Shown here piece by piece: positions 12,187 to 24,816 of a stretch of 64,000 bases of DNA (the first letter of the stretch is position 1; each line of letters starts with the position of its first letter). Source of the stretch: Dysidea avara (Eukaryota; Porifera; Demospongiae; Dictyoceratida; Dysideidae); NCBI RefSeq assembly GCF_963678975.1, contig NC_089275.1, positions 18,798,220 through 18,862,219 of the forward strand, in the 5' to 3' direction. The translations under genes and the position numbers were made by a program. The notes under the pieces were generated by a model that searched no databases, was not told the origin of the DNA, and saw nothing but the letters and a program-made list of their open reading frames with translations.

Positions 12187-13660
12187 GCCTTGGCTTGTTG
12201 GATGCTATTTTGGAGGTTATCTTCTGCTGTTTTTATACGATTCAAATTGTGATCGGTAGGATGAGATTTGTATTTCTTTTGTAGAGTCTGAAGACACTTA
12301 ATCTGATGGCGTATATTTGAAGTATACCATTTAGGAAACTGAGAAGAGCTGGTTCTAATTTTAGGAATAAACAGGTCCATTCCCCTAGTGATATTGTTCT
12401 TGATAAAGAGCCAGATAGAGTCTATGTCAGATAACTGTTCGGAGGTAGTAAAGTCAATATGAGGTAGATAATTGATAAGGCCAAGATAATTGGCTTTAGA
12501 GTAATCAAAGATAGCTAGTGGAGTGTGTGAGGGTATATGGTCTGCATGTGACTTAACACTTAAGGTGACAATAAAGTGATCAGATGATATCGGTTGGTAA
12601 TGGGGATGAATAGATATGTTGTACACAATGTCTTCATTGTTAGTGATTATTAAGTCCAGAGTATTTCCTTGATTGTGGGTTGGCTCATCAACCAGTTGAA
12701 AGAGGTTTAGCTGAAACAGTAAGTCACAAAATTTGTTAGATTTTGGTGAGGAACCACTATAAGTGGCCCAGTTGACATCAGGGAGATTGAAGTCTCCCAA
12801 GAGAATAATTGGACTTGATTCGTTGACTAGGTTGGTAAGGTAACTATGCAGCAATTCATGGTAAGTATCAGAAGAGTTTGGAGGAATGTAAACAACACTG
12901 ATTATAAATGAATTTGATGTAGAGATGAGAACAGTTAGGATTTCAACATGACGTGGGGATGACAATTGACTACTAGTGATGTTATCCTTTACAGCAAGTA
13001 AAACACCCCCACCTCTAGAATCTCTATCTTTACGATAAATGGTATAGCCACTGGGTATTATTTCATTGTCAAATATATCTTTAGATAACCAAGTCTTGGT
13101 GATACACAAAATGCTAAAATCAGATGAACAAATAAAAGATTGGAAAATGGATAGTTTGTTGACAAGACTTCTGGTATTCATTAAGCAAATGTGCAGATCA
13201 TTTGGTTGAGTGTCATGTGGGATAGAATGTTGATTGAAATCATGTAAGTTATTGATGCTGTTTCCAGTATTGACGTCATGAGAAATTATGTCAGAATTAT
13301 CATTGGTAAAAGCATTTGAATCATTTATTAAGTTAAGAGAAGTGTTGTAGGGTGTACCAGGAACTAGTCAATCGTTGGAGGACTCCATTGCAGTTTCAGT
13401 TTGTGGAGATTGGGAAAGGATGAATGAGGAGTTAATGATTTGGCCGTGTAGTTTGTTCTGGACAAAGATCTTATTATAACGAATTCTAATGATTTTAAGC
13501 TCAATACCATTTTGTATTAGAGACCACCTCTCTTTTAGAAGAAGTGACTCAATTAGTCTTTCTTGTTGTGACATGTCTGGTTTGATTCTGATATCTTTAG
13601 AAAGTGACTTAGCTTTAGATAAGAGCAGTGATACATCAATGGTTCGGGTTAGTATTGGGC
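12187..13660 (-). mobile_element. LINE fragment: ORF1 tail and AP endonuclease
   Basis: Minus strand. About 13660-13368 reads as the end of a LINE ORF1 (IKPDMSQQERLIESLLLKER ... IRYNKIFVQNKLHGQI, then a stop). From about 13365 to 12187 comes an AP-type endonuclease with NTRSLVNK, RGGGVLLAV, LLGDFNLPDVNW, GNTLDLIITN and SDHF motifs, typical of CR1/L2/Jockey-like elements. The catalytic Glu position, usually TETWL, reads TKTWL. The frame stops matching after NSIQQAK. No reverse transcriptase or 3' tail is present, so the 3' half is missing, the opposite of ordinary 5' truncation. It lies inside the Ginger-like element between the PHD exon and the right inverted repeat. Confidence 0.8.
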
Positions 13661-13906
13661 TTTATTATTGGTAAGTAGAAAAATACTTTGATATGCCCTA
13701 CAGGTTGAAATAGTAGGGGGGACAATTTTGTGATCATAGATTTTTTCATTGCGGACCCTACCTTTAATCCTCATTTGATATTAAAGCAAAATACAAAACT
13801 ACAGAAAATTAGACTACATTACACGGTAATACTATTACAGGTTTGTGTGTAGAAGTTGTACATATACAAAACAATACTTACAATTGGGTCACAACTGATA
13901 ATAATG

Positions 13907-14750
13907 TCAAGTGGTAATAACTTGAAGACGATGATTGTCCTCCTCTGTAACAAAGATAGTACCAACACTGTTGACTGCTATACCAAGGATGTTATTGAAT
14001 TGTCCTCTTTGACTTCCATATGTTCCAAACTTAGTAATCAACTGGTGGGTGGGGCTGAACACTGTGAGGGTGTCATCATCATTAGTTATTATATAATCAT
14101 CAGGAGTAAGACAAATGGCTAATGGATTGTTACAATTGATCTTCTTAATAAAGTGACCATCTTCACTAAACACAATTATTCCCCCACTACTACTCCAGTC
14201 AGTCACATACACTTGGTCACTGCTGTCCAGGGCAATATAACATGGATACTGAAACTGTCCTGGATTAGATCCTTTGGAGCCAAATTTGAATAAATATCTA
14301 TTATTGTTATCAAATACCTGAATTCTTTCGTTATTACAGTCCACCACATATAGTAAACCTTTACTATTAAATGTTAGTCCTTGAGGACTATTGAATTGGC
14401 CATCTCCACTGCCACGGGAGCCAAACTTTGATAGGTAGTCTCCTTGTAGAGTAAACTTCTTCACCACATGATCATCATACTCACTAACTGCTATTACATT
14501 GTGACCTACAGCTATACCTAGAGGATTGTTCAGTTTACTATCTTCACTTCCTTGACCAAATGATCTGATCAACTTCATATCTTTATTTAGTATCACTACA
14601 TCTTTATTGTCATAGTCTACCACAACAGCATCATCATTAGTGGTGGTGGTAATATCCCAAGGACACTGAAACTTCTTCCTTCCATATTGTGTGATCAGTT
14701 GACAATTTTGAACTTTAATTTTAGTGTAGTCTCTCAATGTTGTTGTCACT
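13907..14750 (-). CDS. TRIM-NHL copy A, exon 2 (NHL beta-propeller)
   Basis: Minus-strand exon with acceptor tgttttag before 14750 and stop at 13907-13909. It joins exon 1 (23405) in frame: donor gtaagt after ...GSPF-AA, and the new exon supplies the third base of a Lys codon, giving GSPFK-VTTTLRDY. It encodes about six NHL repeats (PLGIAVGHN, FGSRGSGDGQFNSPQGL, GSNPGQFQYPCYIAL, GSQRGQFNNILGIAV, ending EEDNHRLQVITT). NHL propellers bind RNA or protein partners. It differs from copy B at about 31 positions, all before the last 69 residues, which are identical. Some repeat-core residues have changed in A (KKFQCPWDI against KKFQWPLGV in B), so A may be the more derived copy. Confidence 0.88.
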
Positions 14751-15483
14751 CTAAAACAATACACAATAATTTAGTCAACATTAAGGCTACCTCAATGCTA
14801 TTTTACAACTGAAAGATTTAAAAAATTCTATTTCATAGTTCACAAAAGCATAAATTTTTGTGAGCTCTCTTGTCAGCAGTTCATACTTACTACACAAGAA
14901 ACAAAATTCTAACAATACATTTATCATTGGACTATAGTGTTTGCTGTTCACTGAAATTCTGACACTATTGTTAGTAACTTCACAGTGGCTATCACCACTA
15001 AACTCTTGAACATGCCAAAAATGTATCATTTAATCTTGATGAATAGCAGGTCTTGCAAATATAATTAGAAATTACAAATCAATATTCCTTTTGAAACTAT
15101 CTGCCACAGAAACTATTTGGTGTGAACAAACTATAGTACCTTGGGAACCTACAGTCTGTAAATATTTAGTGATAGCCCACAATTGTATTACAAAGTAGCA
15201 TAATAAATGATATGTCTCTCTCCTTAGCATTATTACAGTATCTCACAGGTGTTGTTTTAACACTTTTTATATCTACAGTACAGTCCACTACAACTTCACA
15301 TTTTCCGTGCATGTGACATGCAAACATGTACGCAGCAAGTGCCACACAACCATGCTGTGCTTGCAACATGGCAATTTTGTATACATTTGCAGCACTGTAT
15401 GGCATGCAGTTGTAATGTTGAGGCATTGATGTAGCTGCAGGTTGCTGGTAAGTATCTAGTCAGTTGTTGGTATGGCCTAATAG

Positions 15484-16327
15484 CAGGGGCGGATCTAGGA
15501 TTTATAAAAGGGGGGGGGGGGGGGGCTAACTCAAGGTACTAATCTCTTGGGTAGAGGTGTACAAAGCACACTTCCCAGCATGCTGGAACTAGGAGGGTCT
15601 GGGGGCATCCCCCCCCCCCCCCCCCCCCAGGAAAGTTTTGAAAAATAGATGCTAAAATACTGCAATTTGGAGACATTTCCACACAAAATACATAACAATT
15701 ATTTTCTGCCTGTAGATATTTTATATACTACCTTTAGGTTATAGGTATGGCTCTCTGAAGCATTTTGTTAATGGAAAAGTTTGGGTAGGTGCAGACAGCC
15801 AAGTACATGATGCACCCCTCTCACAATTGCACAACACTGAATTAGAATAATAATGTTAAAAGTGGAAAATTTTGAAATTTGAACAATACAAGATTGAATC
15901 TGAGAGCATTTTCAATGGAAATTGTGTACCTGAATTAAGTATTGCCATACATATTAACTACACAAGTAGGTGAATGAAGCCCTTTAAACAGACCAATGCA
16001 CTTCATTGTATGTATAGGTGCAGGCAGATTAGGAAAAATTCCATAACAGAACCATGCAACTACATGTTTCCTGTGAATGTTCTATTAGAGTAGTTAGCTG
16101 ACTGCTCTATTAGAGTATCTCGATCTTGTACACCTCCAACGTTGATCCGGGTCCTTGTTGCATAAACTTTAGCATAAATCCACTGATAATACCTTGGAAA
16201 GATGTTTATAAGGTGGTTTTATGAGTATTTGTATTATTAGTGATCTATAATTATGCTAAGACAAAATTTCATTATAATACTCCCCCAAAGCCCCCCCCCC
16301 CCCCCCCCCCCCCCTGATCCACCCCTG
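15484..16327. mobile_element. hAT-like MITE with CAGGGG ends, 5-bp TSD and G tracts
   Basis: Starts CAGGGGCGGATCTAGGATTT and ends inverted as tgatccacccctg. The direct repeat AATAG lies at 15479-15483 and 16328-16332. Long G or C runs lie near both ends (about 15509-15526, 15610-15628 and 16290-16314). The matching intron of copy B lacks it. Confidence 0.7.
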
Positions 16328-17916
16328 AATAGTTACTGTACATAACTACAGTAGTTATCCATTGTATGTGAACTATGACCTTTAACATGAGCAAACCTCA
16401 ACCTCAGTAGCTAAGTGGTAGGATACAGTACTAATGTAGTACAATATTATAAACAATTGAGAGCTACATTGGCCAAGACATTGTATCAGCTGCTTCCCAT
16501 CCTGTTGTATATCCCACACTGAAAAAAATTTAGCAATAATAACTTAACTGTGCATGAGTAACTAACATAGTTCTTTACTAGAGTAATGTATCACAAGCTT
16601 AACATTCATACCAAGACACATTCATGGAGGAATAGCCCATGTGTGGCCATGGAATTCTCTGGAACACAGAGTTTTGTGTACTCACACACAGCCTTATGAG
16701 TACCTACACATGTTCATCGCTTTATCCATACAGAAAAATTGTGTGGTGGCACATAAACTGCCTTGTGTGTGTATTAGATTGTAAGTGGACTGTACTGTAA
16801 CATATGGGCAGTGGAAAAGGGAGGTTAGGGGGTTGAAGCCTCCCTCAGTCTGCTGAGGGGGTTTAACCCTCCTCAGAATGATATCTCGCTGAAACGATCC
16901 TTCTTGGAGTGGGACTGAAACCATGTTAAAGATCATTATACTCTAATAAAATGCTCAAATATCCTAATAGAGCAGGCACTTCATAAAAATGTGTTCCTAA
17001 AAGATGCCTACAGTGGGACTCAAATCATTGATCTCTTACTTTGGCATTTTACCACTGTGCTAAGTGTTTCCAGGCTATTTTTACTGCCTATTACACTACA
17101 TACAGGTAATGTATGTTCATCAACTCTGTAGCCGACAGCTAAAATCTGTCAAAAGAGATTTTTTATTAACTGCAAATTGACTACAAAAACTTGTTTAGTT
17201 GAAACGCTTCAAATTGTGCCTATAAATTAATTCTGGTGAATTTTTGAGACATTGTGAAAGCTAAAATGGCTATGGCTTTGCCCTCCAGACCCCCACTGCA
17301 TACTCTGGTCAACCCCCCTCACATTAAATACTTCCTCCACCACTGCTGTAACACTGTTCACAATAAGAATTCCCCATGCACAACCAGTTTATAGGGATAA
17401 CTTTTTCTTGTTTGTGTTTAACATGAGCAGTCATTATTGAGTGTGAGAATTATCTCATACTGTAGACGTAGACACCCAGTCTCCTAGTGATCTTAATTTG
17501 TAGCTGTTGTTTGTGATTGTGATACTCTACAACTAGTGCAATTAAAAATTATAAAATATATAAGAATGATTACAACATAGCTATGTAGTGGCCATACGCA
17601 TAGCAAGACACTTTTAGATAGTGAGGCTCTGCTCCAAGCTAAGTACAGTAGTATTCAAGACACAAGGAGCACAATCCCTCTGGTGGACTGGTGGCATGCT
17701 CCATAGGAATTTTATCCTTCCAAAGTTAATTCTGAGGGCAATAGTTTTCACTGACTGCTGTAGTAGAATGGCTGACTGTTCTATTAGAGTATTTCAATCT
17801 TAAAAAAATAGGTCTACATAATTGGTTTATGACGTGGCTTTCAGAATGTGATGTTGCCTTCAATGACTATTATTGATGTTGTAGCAGTGTAGCTGCTGTA
17901 TATATCGCTAATAATG

Positions 17917-18292
17917 GACCTTTTCACAATGACGTCAAAGCACAAAATGGCGGCCAATAGTGTGGACACTTTTGTACAGAGGGTATTGGGAGAGATGGCA
18001 GTTTGCTGTTAATATTTACATACTGCAGCAAGGGGCAAGGTGAGGCATACATACTCACAAGACAAATGTGCATGGTTTTGTGTCAATACCAAAACGTAAG
18101 TACGGTTTCGTCTGGTGGGACTATTTTGCATCGCCAAATCATGTTAACTAAATAGCCTCTCACCTTATTATTCAGTAGTTCCATGTCATGAAATCTGCAA
18201 ACAAAGCTCATTTTAGTGATTACATACAAAGTGCCCACACCAAACACGGTCATTTTGTCAATTATGATGTCATTGCGGATAAGGTCCATTTC
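17917..18292. mobile_element. MITE with about 50-bp inverted ends
   Basis: The left arm atggaccttttcacaatgac pairs with the right arm ending gcggataaggtccat. The left arm holds a CRE-like tgacgtca and aaaatggcggcc. Target duplication is unclear. Not present in the intron of copy B. Confidence 0.5.
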
Positions 18293-18818
18293 GTATTAAT
18301 GGGTAAGCATTGGCAAGTGGTGGATTATTACTTTTTGTTCTAATTTGTGAGTAATTAGTGGGATTATCAAGTTAAAGCTGTCTTGGCTTTGTTGCCATGC
18401 CATGTTACGTGAATGCTAGTCCTGTATCGTTCACTGAAACAGCATGAAAGGAGAGTACTGTATACAGGTAGCCCAGTGATGTAGCCTAGATCAACAGCAA
18501 GCTATCCAAGAGCTACAATAGCATTAGATAAATTCTCAGCAGTGCATAGATTCCTAGTGTCACTGCCAGCTATTTTAAATTTCTTTAGCCTCTCTAGTAC
18601 GCTGGTTTCTCTATACTAAAACTACCATCAAAGTTTGGGAACAGTACACCGATCAACCGCCATTGTTCCAGGTATGTCATCACTATAAGACCACTATTTT
18701 CTGTTGTCCCTATCCTTAGCTTGAATTACTGCTAGTGGTGAGAATGGTGGTGAACTATCATTAGCACTAGAATTATCACCAGTGGTTTTGTTAAGTAGAG
18801 TGCTAAACGAAGCAATTA

Positions 18819-19221
18819 GGCCACTCCAAATAAATTCTGTTTCCCATCCTGGACTCAAGCACATTTGCATGCGGGCAGGCGGTCCATTTCCATTATTTCA
18901 TTATAAGATTAGCAGTTCTTCAAGCCATTATTTGCCTGGCACAGCCATAAAAAGCTGCATAAAAGCATGCAGTATGAATAATAAGCTTGTTCCTTCCTTT
19001 TTAAGTCGCAAAAATAACACAAACATTAAGTTTGTGCTAAGTTGATAACACTGCTGACATGTGAGCTGACACTGTTTCAAGATGGCTTTTACTGAGCCTG
19101 TTAGTATGGAAGAATAACTGGAAAATAATGGAAGATTATGGAATAATGGAATATTTAGAGCTGACAGTAGGCTATAGATGCAGGCAGTGGATGGGAAACA
19201 GAGAATTTATTTGGAGTGGCC
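18819..19221. mobile_element. PIF/Harbinger-type MITE, TTA TSD
   Basis: Near-perfect inverted ends of about 34 bp (GGCCACTCCAAATAAATTCT at the left) with TTA flanks at 18816-18818 and 19222-19224. The TTA duplication points to the Harbinger superfamily. Absent from copy B. Confidence 0.75.
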
Positions 19222-19783
19222 TTAAGTACATGAACAGCTATTTGTACAACTCAGTTCTGTAACTCCAGACAGGTTGTTGTAATGCAACGAGACAAAGTTT
19301 TCCTGAGAGAGGAAGACCACATCTAACATCTAAAGCAGCTTTGATGTATATATGATAGTATGAGAAAGTTTCAGCCTTTTAAAAATGTATTTTGTACAGG
19401 AGTCAATGGGAACCACGAGTTGTGGTTAACAATATCGCACTCCGGAAAAGTGAAGGAAGTAATTACTACTAATGACATATTTTGGTTAGTTAAATGAAAA
19501 GGACTAGAGGGAGCTCCAGCTACTTCAATTTAAGCAACTGTTTAATTACACTAGTTTAGGTCACTATGCAGTGATTTTCTGTTTTTCATCAGAAAATTCC
19601 AAATGTAGAGTGTGGACAGGTGTGTCATTACCATTACCCATTAACCATAGTGCTGGTACAATATAGCTAGCTAGTAAGCTCATTTTCGTATCTACTTCTA
19701 TTCTCTGCATAACTGGCAGTTAGCTAACTTGGATGGCTCTATATATGTACAACTTGGTATACCTACCTGCCTGATATTAAGAG

Positions 19784-20240
19784 TATATAATAGTAACCAA
19801 GAGTATCGAATGGGTGTATTACCCCGTGATTAATGATTGCATAAAGTAACATGGATATTTCAGTAATTGTTCGTTATATTGCCAATTTGCCTTGAAGGGT
19901 TGCTGTATTTGGCCACTAAACAAAGCAAAAACATGATAGCATTACTGGGAATTGGTTAAGTTCTGGCACTGCCAAGTGGATCCCTGAAGGCATGACAACA
20001 CGCTTGTTTGTGTATCCATTGTTTTAATTATCTTGGGTCCTTACTACTTTCCTTGTACAATAACTGTTGAATACTTGGTTGAATAACATGGAAAACTGGC
20101 AAGGAAACACCTGTTGTCATGTACACATTTCAAATTACTATTTCATGTAAAAAAACAATTACTGAAGTATCCGTGTTACTTTACGCAATCATTAATCACG
20201 GGCTAATATACCATTTGACACTCTTGGCTTCTATTGTATA
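19784..20240. mobile_element. MITE with long (about 80-bp) inverted arms
   Basis: The left arm (tataatagtaaccaagagta ... cgtgattaatgattgcataa) is mirrored at 20160-20240 (ttacgcaatcattaatcacg ... ccaagag on the other strand). Flanks are AT-rich and the target duplication is not certain. Superfamily not assigned. Confidence 0.55.
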
Positions 20241-20323
20241 CCCTTGCTGATACTGATACCTAGCAGTAAATTTTCACCGACAGAGATACCGATAATTGCC
20301 ATACAATCTACACACCTCTCAAG

Positions 20324-20956
20324 TAGGGCTGCACCGATTCCACTTTTAACCGATACTTCAAATACCAAGTACTCAGCTGGGAAGTATCTGCAAGTACAAG
20401 TACCAATACCAAGTACCTTAAAGTAGCTGCTTCATAGTGCACACATTTATTATATAGTGCATTTCATGGTATTCTTGTACACATTTTCAGTATGGTTCAT
20501 GTTTATAATGAAGTAGCCAATCAAGATTTACAAAGAAGGAAGTCACTGAAATGCATACCAGTGGATATTTCAGTATTCTTCTGGAGAAGTGTAGATAATA
20601 TCATAATGGTGCTTACAAAAACACAGACTATTCTAATACTGAAACAGTCACTTCTACCTGATTGTTCTATTAGAGTTATTGACTGTTTTATTAGAGTATA
20701 TTGATCTTTTTCTCAGTAAAGCGTTTTCACACGTAGGTTTCAGCATAGATCAGTAGTCTTACTGGTAGATATTAGTGTTATACTTAATGCTTTTAGGCGT
20801 CCACTGTGCTAGTAAAATAAGCAAGTACAAACGAACGTTATTTTATTCTCGCACGTGATAGGAATTGGTATCTGCAGCAATATAATGGCCCATTCCGATA
20901 CTTCATGAAAACAGCAGTATCGGCCTGATACCGATACTAGAATCGGTGCAGCCCTA
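20324..20956. mobile_element. hAT MITE, 8-bp TSD
   Basis: Perfect ends TAGGGCTGCACCGATTC and GAATCGGTGCAGCCCTA, with CTCTCAAG at 20316-20323 and 20957-20964. It carries a pair of the dispersed palindromic motifs (20657-20707). Absent from copy B. Confidence 0.85.
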
Positions 20957-23247
20957 CTCTCAAGTCAGCTATGTGTGACTACTCTATAAAGAATATTTTA
21001 TTGTGCAGTGACTGTTCTATTAGAGTATTTCAATCTTAAAATCAGAAAATCAATAGGGAGCACCAGCTACAATTTTAAAAACTTTTTAAATGCACTAGTT
21101 TAGGCCACTATTTGGTGATTTTCTGTAAAATTCCAAATGTAAAGTGTGGGAGGGTGGGTCATTACCATTATCCATATAATAGTGCTGGCACAATATAATG
21201 AGCTGGTAGGCTTATTTTCATGCTTCTATTCTCTGCACAACTGGAAGTTACCTAAGGGATGACTCTACATACATTTAGACTATGGTATGGCTCATTTACA
21301 GGTTTACCAAATCACTTAGTTATCTGACATGCTCACTTAGTCACCTACACATGTTCACTTAGTAACCTGTTCTCAAGCAATTTTGCACATGATAAATAAT
21401 TATAACATCAAAGGCACACTGCAGTACTTGATAATACTGTAATACTCTTCTCCGTGTTCCGCAAATAATTCTGGACAAATAGTAGACTAAATGGCATATG
21501 TACTATAGCTCTAGCCGTTACTTTGGTTACCGGTCAAATAATTATTTTAGTGGGTACTGTAAGGACTTAATGAATAACCATTCCACTGTTCTTCATTGCT
21601 CTTTCACGCCACACTCATGCTCTGGTTATAAAGGTACGTACTTTAAAACCATAGTCTACACCACGGGAACTAAGCAATTTAGTAACTCTTAGTAGTGCCC
21701 TTGCTGCGCTCGGGATGCTACAGCTTGGGTCATCAGGGTTACTAAATCACTTGTTCCCTAATTGGTCTTGGTGTCTAACTATTATATAACTTGGTATTCT
21801 TCTCAAGTAACAACCACACTTGCAACCACATGATTCTGGTCCACTTTAGATGTGGCTACATATATACTAGTCATCCTTGAGTCTAGTCCCACTTGAGGTT
21901 AAAATTTTGCAAATGTTAATTTTCATAGAGTTTACTACACAATTTTCTTGGCTACAATGCACAAGGTACAGTAGCTACTGTATGGCTATCTTGAAAAACT
22001 GAAGTGTACATGCTCAGTATTTCATTAATAATGTTTTAGTAATGGGAAATATGTGTGGTAGTAAAAATACACGTGGTATGTATAGTGAAAAACAGAAAAT
22101 CATTAACAGTGTAACTCACTCACTAGCTAATTTGTAGAAGCTCTAACCGACTGCTCTAACTTATAAACCATACAATATAAGCCCATAAAAATATATTATT
22201 AAATTACTTGCTATACATAGTACAATTAGGAATTCAATTATATAGTTGTTATTTACATTAACCACAAATCCATTACACAATTTTAAATGCAAAATTTGGC
22301 TTAAGTGAAACCACACGTGATATCTCACAACTTATCAGTCTAGTACTTTAAACAAATACTGCTTTTACCATTGTTACATAACCTTTTTAGATAATGTGAT
22401 AGACAAGCATGGAATTTCACCTGACCCAAAGAGAACCACCATGGTCACCAGAGTATCCAACACTGTAGGATGCATGTCTCACCTTCTTAGGGAAATTGAG
22501 AATTTGTGCAATCATGTCTTGTCTGTTAGAAAACAACAACTAAAACAGAGAGCATCTGATTCATGCATCATTGCCCAGTCATCCTTGGGAAAATATTGTT
22601 GTAAAACTCTTTGAACTTAGGAATTTACCTATCTAATAGTTGATTGTTATTCCAGAAGTATAAAGATGAATTCAACAGTTTCGTGAAACATATAAAGTCT
22701 ATTTTTGCAAGGGTTAAGATCATAGGCATAACAAGATATTTTTAGACACCTGCTAAGAATGGCTGCCCTCCACTAAACAATATCAATTGTATCACTGATA
22801 AAGCACATAAATCCTTATTCACAAGTGAATCATAACTTCATAGTTTGCTACATTGCTTTTCTGAATATTGTGACTGCTTTATTAGAGTACCTCCATCTTT
22901 TTTGAATTTATAATCAGCAAATCATAAGGGGGCTCCAGCTCCCCTTGCCCCCGGGTTGCTACACCTGTGGAGATGGTATCAAAAATAGATATCTACACTA
23001 TTTCGGATGCCCTATGAGGCAATTAAACACTTGTCAAGCACAATAAGATGGTTATTGACAAAGACTGTGTAGAGTTGCTGTATCCCAATTTCACACCAGC
23101 GGAAAGAAACCACCTCAGAGCAAAGCATACTATACCTATGTGGAGGCTAAAGCAGGCTTCATTTAGCCTTTCACCACGTAATGGTTTGCTAAAGCCTGTG
23201 TATATGGACAAACACAGGTACATACACAGATAAGTACATACACAGAT

Positions 23248-23250
<3 letters not shown>

Positions 23251-23287
<37 letters not shown>
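23251..23287. repeat. CA microsatellite
   Basis: About 18 CA units at the end of the TRIM-NHL A intron. A shorter CA tract lies at the same place in copy B (45425-45450). ORFs reading through it in either direction were ignored. Confidence 0.9.
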
Positions 23288-23289
<2 letters not shown>

Positions 23290-23404
23290 TATTAGGAAAG
23301 CAGGAAGACTCATAGCTTGCCTGCGACTGGCTGTAGGCAAGCACCTGGTTAAAAGTTTTAAAATGTGCCAATACGTGAGGTCACAGATTTGTACATTAAC
23401 TTAC

Positions 23405-24816
23405 TTAAATGGACTTCCTGGGATTGGTTCTCCTGCTACTAGTACAGACAAGGTGTGGATTCCACAAACCCTGGGAGTATATGAGACTTCATAGTGACCA
23501 CGTCCAGTATCTTTGATTGTAGCTAGTTCAGTAAGGTGAGGTTTACCACGGTAGTGAACTTCAACCTTCATACAATCTGCAACATTTGGTACCCCTTGAC
23601 CATGTGAGTCATTAGCTTTAGCAGAAAAGGTGGTCGTACAATTCTTCTTAAAAGGAAACAAGCATTTCATGTCACTTACGGTGCACTTTTGTATATCAAT
23701 AGGTGTAAACATTCCTAAACAAGATAACCATTTCTTCACTTGATGACTGCCATAAAATTGTATCTTCTCTTGCTCACAAACTGTTGGATTTAGATTTGTG
23801 TTGCTCTTCATTTCTTTCAGTTTATCTCTTCGCTCCAACATCGACTTCTTCATAGCCAACACATCTTTGCTAATACCTCGTTGTAGTTTGTCATCGATGA
23901 AACTCCAGCAACTCTTCAACTGGCTTAATAAGAAACACAGTTCATCTTCCTGTACTGCTAAGCCTTTATCCTTTCCCTTTGTATCCTGTGTGATCTGTTG
24001 TTGTAACTGTCTCTTTCGTTCATCTACGGCAGCATGAAGGGTACAAAAGGCATCATCCAACCTGTGAAAGTTTTCTTCTTTCCTGTTCTTCACATCTTGT
24101 CTTTTGCTTTTTACTCCATTGATGGCTCCTTCTACTTCATCTATTAGTTGCTGGATACCAGGAAGAGCTTCCTTTAGTATCTTCTTCTCACCATCAAAAA
24201 CATCAGAGATCACATCATAGTCATGGTCCTTGTGTTTCTTGATGATGCAGTCTCGACAGATCAACACTTCTTCGCACCTGCAGTACAACTCTAGTGGTTT
24301 GGTAGGGTGGACGGGACATATCTCAACCTTTTCTGGTAAGATGGATGGAATATCAGTAGCACTGCCTTTCCTCAGCTCATCCAGTGAGCGGATTTTGTGC
24401 CCGCTAAAGGTTTTCATTTTTCGATGTGCTTTTTCACAAAAATCACACAAGAATATAGCACACTCGCTGCACGACGACGTTGCCACTTCTCCATCTTCAC
24501 AACTCTGGCAGATGGGCGTGACCTTCTTACTGCTTGCTTGTTCTTGTAGACGCACGATCTCCACCAGACGAACGGCTGTAAAATGCGATGGTAACTCTTC
24601 TACAGCACGTGGAGTGGATAGCGCAACCTTTCCTCTACACAGTGGACACTCGAGCTCACGTTTTGAAGCCTCCAAGTGGGGCAATCGTCCCAACCATTCT
24701 TTAAGGCAGCCAGTACAAAACGAATGAAGACAAGGGAGTATCTTGGGGTCATTCAGGAGATCTTGACAAATTGCACAAGTCAGCTCTTCTTTAACCTTTT
24801 CCCAGTTATTCACCAT
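23405..24816 (-). CDS. TRIM-NHL copy A, exon 1 (RING, B-boxes, coiled coil, filamin)
   Basis: Start chosen at the ATG at 24816 (MVNNWEK), because copy B has the matching MATNWEK and the RING begins right after. An in-frame ATG further upstream (24873) is less likely. C3HC4 RING at residues 14-60 (CAIC ... CLHSFCTGC ... CPLC), B-box 1 near 103-145 (CQSC ... CDFC ... H), B-box 2 near 168-205 (CPVH ... CRDC ... HKDHD), a coiled coil to about 350, then a filamin-type Ig repeat ending AGEPIPGSPFK. RING proteins of this class act as ubiquitin E3 ligases. The architecture matches TRIM2/3/71-like TRIM-NHL proteins. Donor gtaagt at 23404. With exon 2 the product is 751 residues with no interruption. 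The gene is divergent from the ABCC-like exon at 25330. Confidence 0.9.

Larger units (their letters stand above)
3454..13760 (+). mobile_element. Ginger-like integrase DNA transposon, 10.3 kb
   Basis: The left end TAGGGTCCGCAATGAAAA recurs inverted at 13741-13760. Inverted similarity continues for about 95 bp (3454-3555 against 13663-13760). The 7-bp repeat CCTTTAA flanks it (3447-3453 and 13761-13767), and tandem copy B keeps the uninserted sequence with one CCTTTAA at 40315-40321, so the borders are well supported. Inside are repeat P (about 4375-5160), a spliced gene for integrase, GPY/F-like, Cys-rich, Ulp1 protease and PHD modules, and a LINE fragment near the right end. Those protein modules match known Ginger1-type elements. 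A 7-bp duplication is longer than I recall for Ginger (4-5 bp), so the family call is provisional. The coding part is interrupted and this copy is probably not autonomous. Confidence 0.75.
14751..23404 (-). other. TRIM-NHL copy A intron (8.65 kb)
   Basis: The intron between the filamin exon and the NHL exon. It is twice as long as in copy B (4.27 kb) because of insertions at 15484-16327, 17917-18292, 18819-19221, 19784-20240 and 20324-20956 and other unassigned sequence. Blocks at 15200-15400, 17140-17390, 21000-21890 and 22080-22620 match copy B. Two stretches look tRNA-like: 16400-16470 on plus (tagctaagtggtaggatac) and about 16990-17075 on minus (A-box-like and gatttgagtccc), perhaps old SINEs. 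No host exon was recognised. Confidence 0.7.

Noticed and set aside
16990-17075. tRNA gene on the minus strand
   Set aside because: A-box-like and B-box-like stretches are present, but no cloverleaf with proper acceptor stem could be drawn. At most an old SINE.
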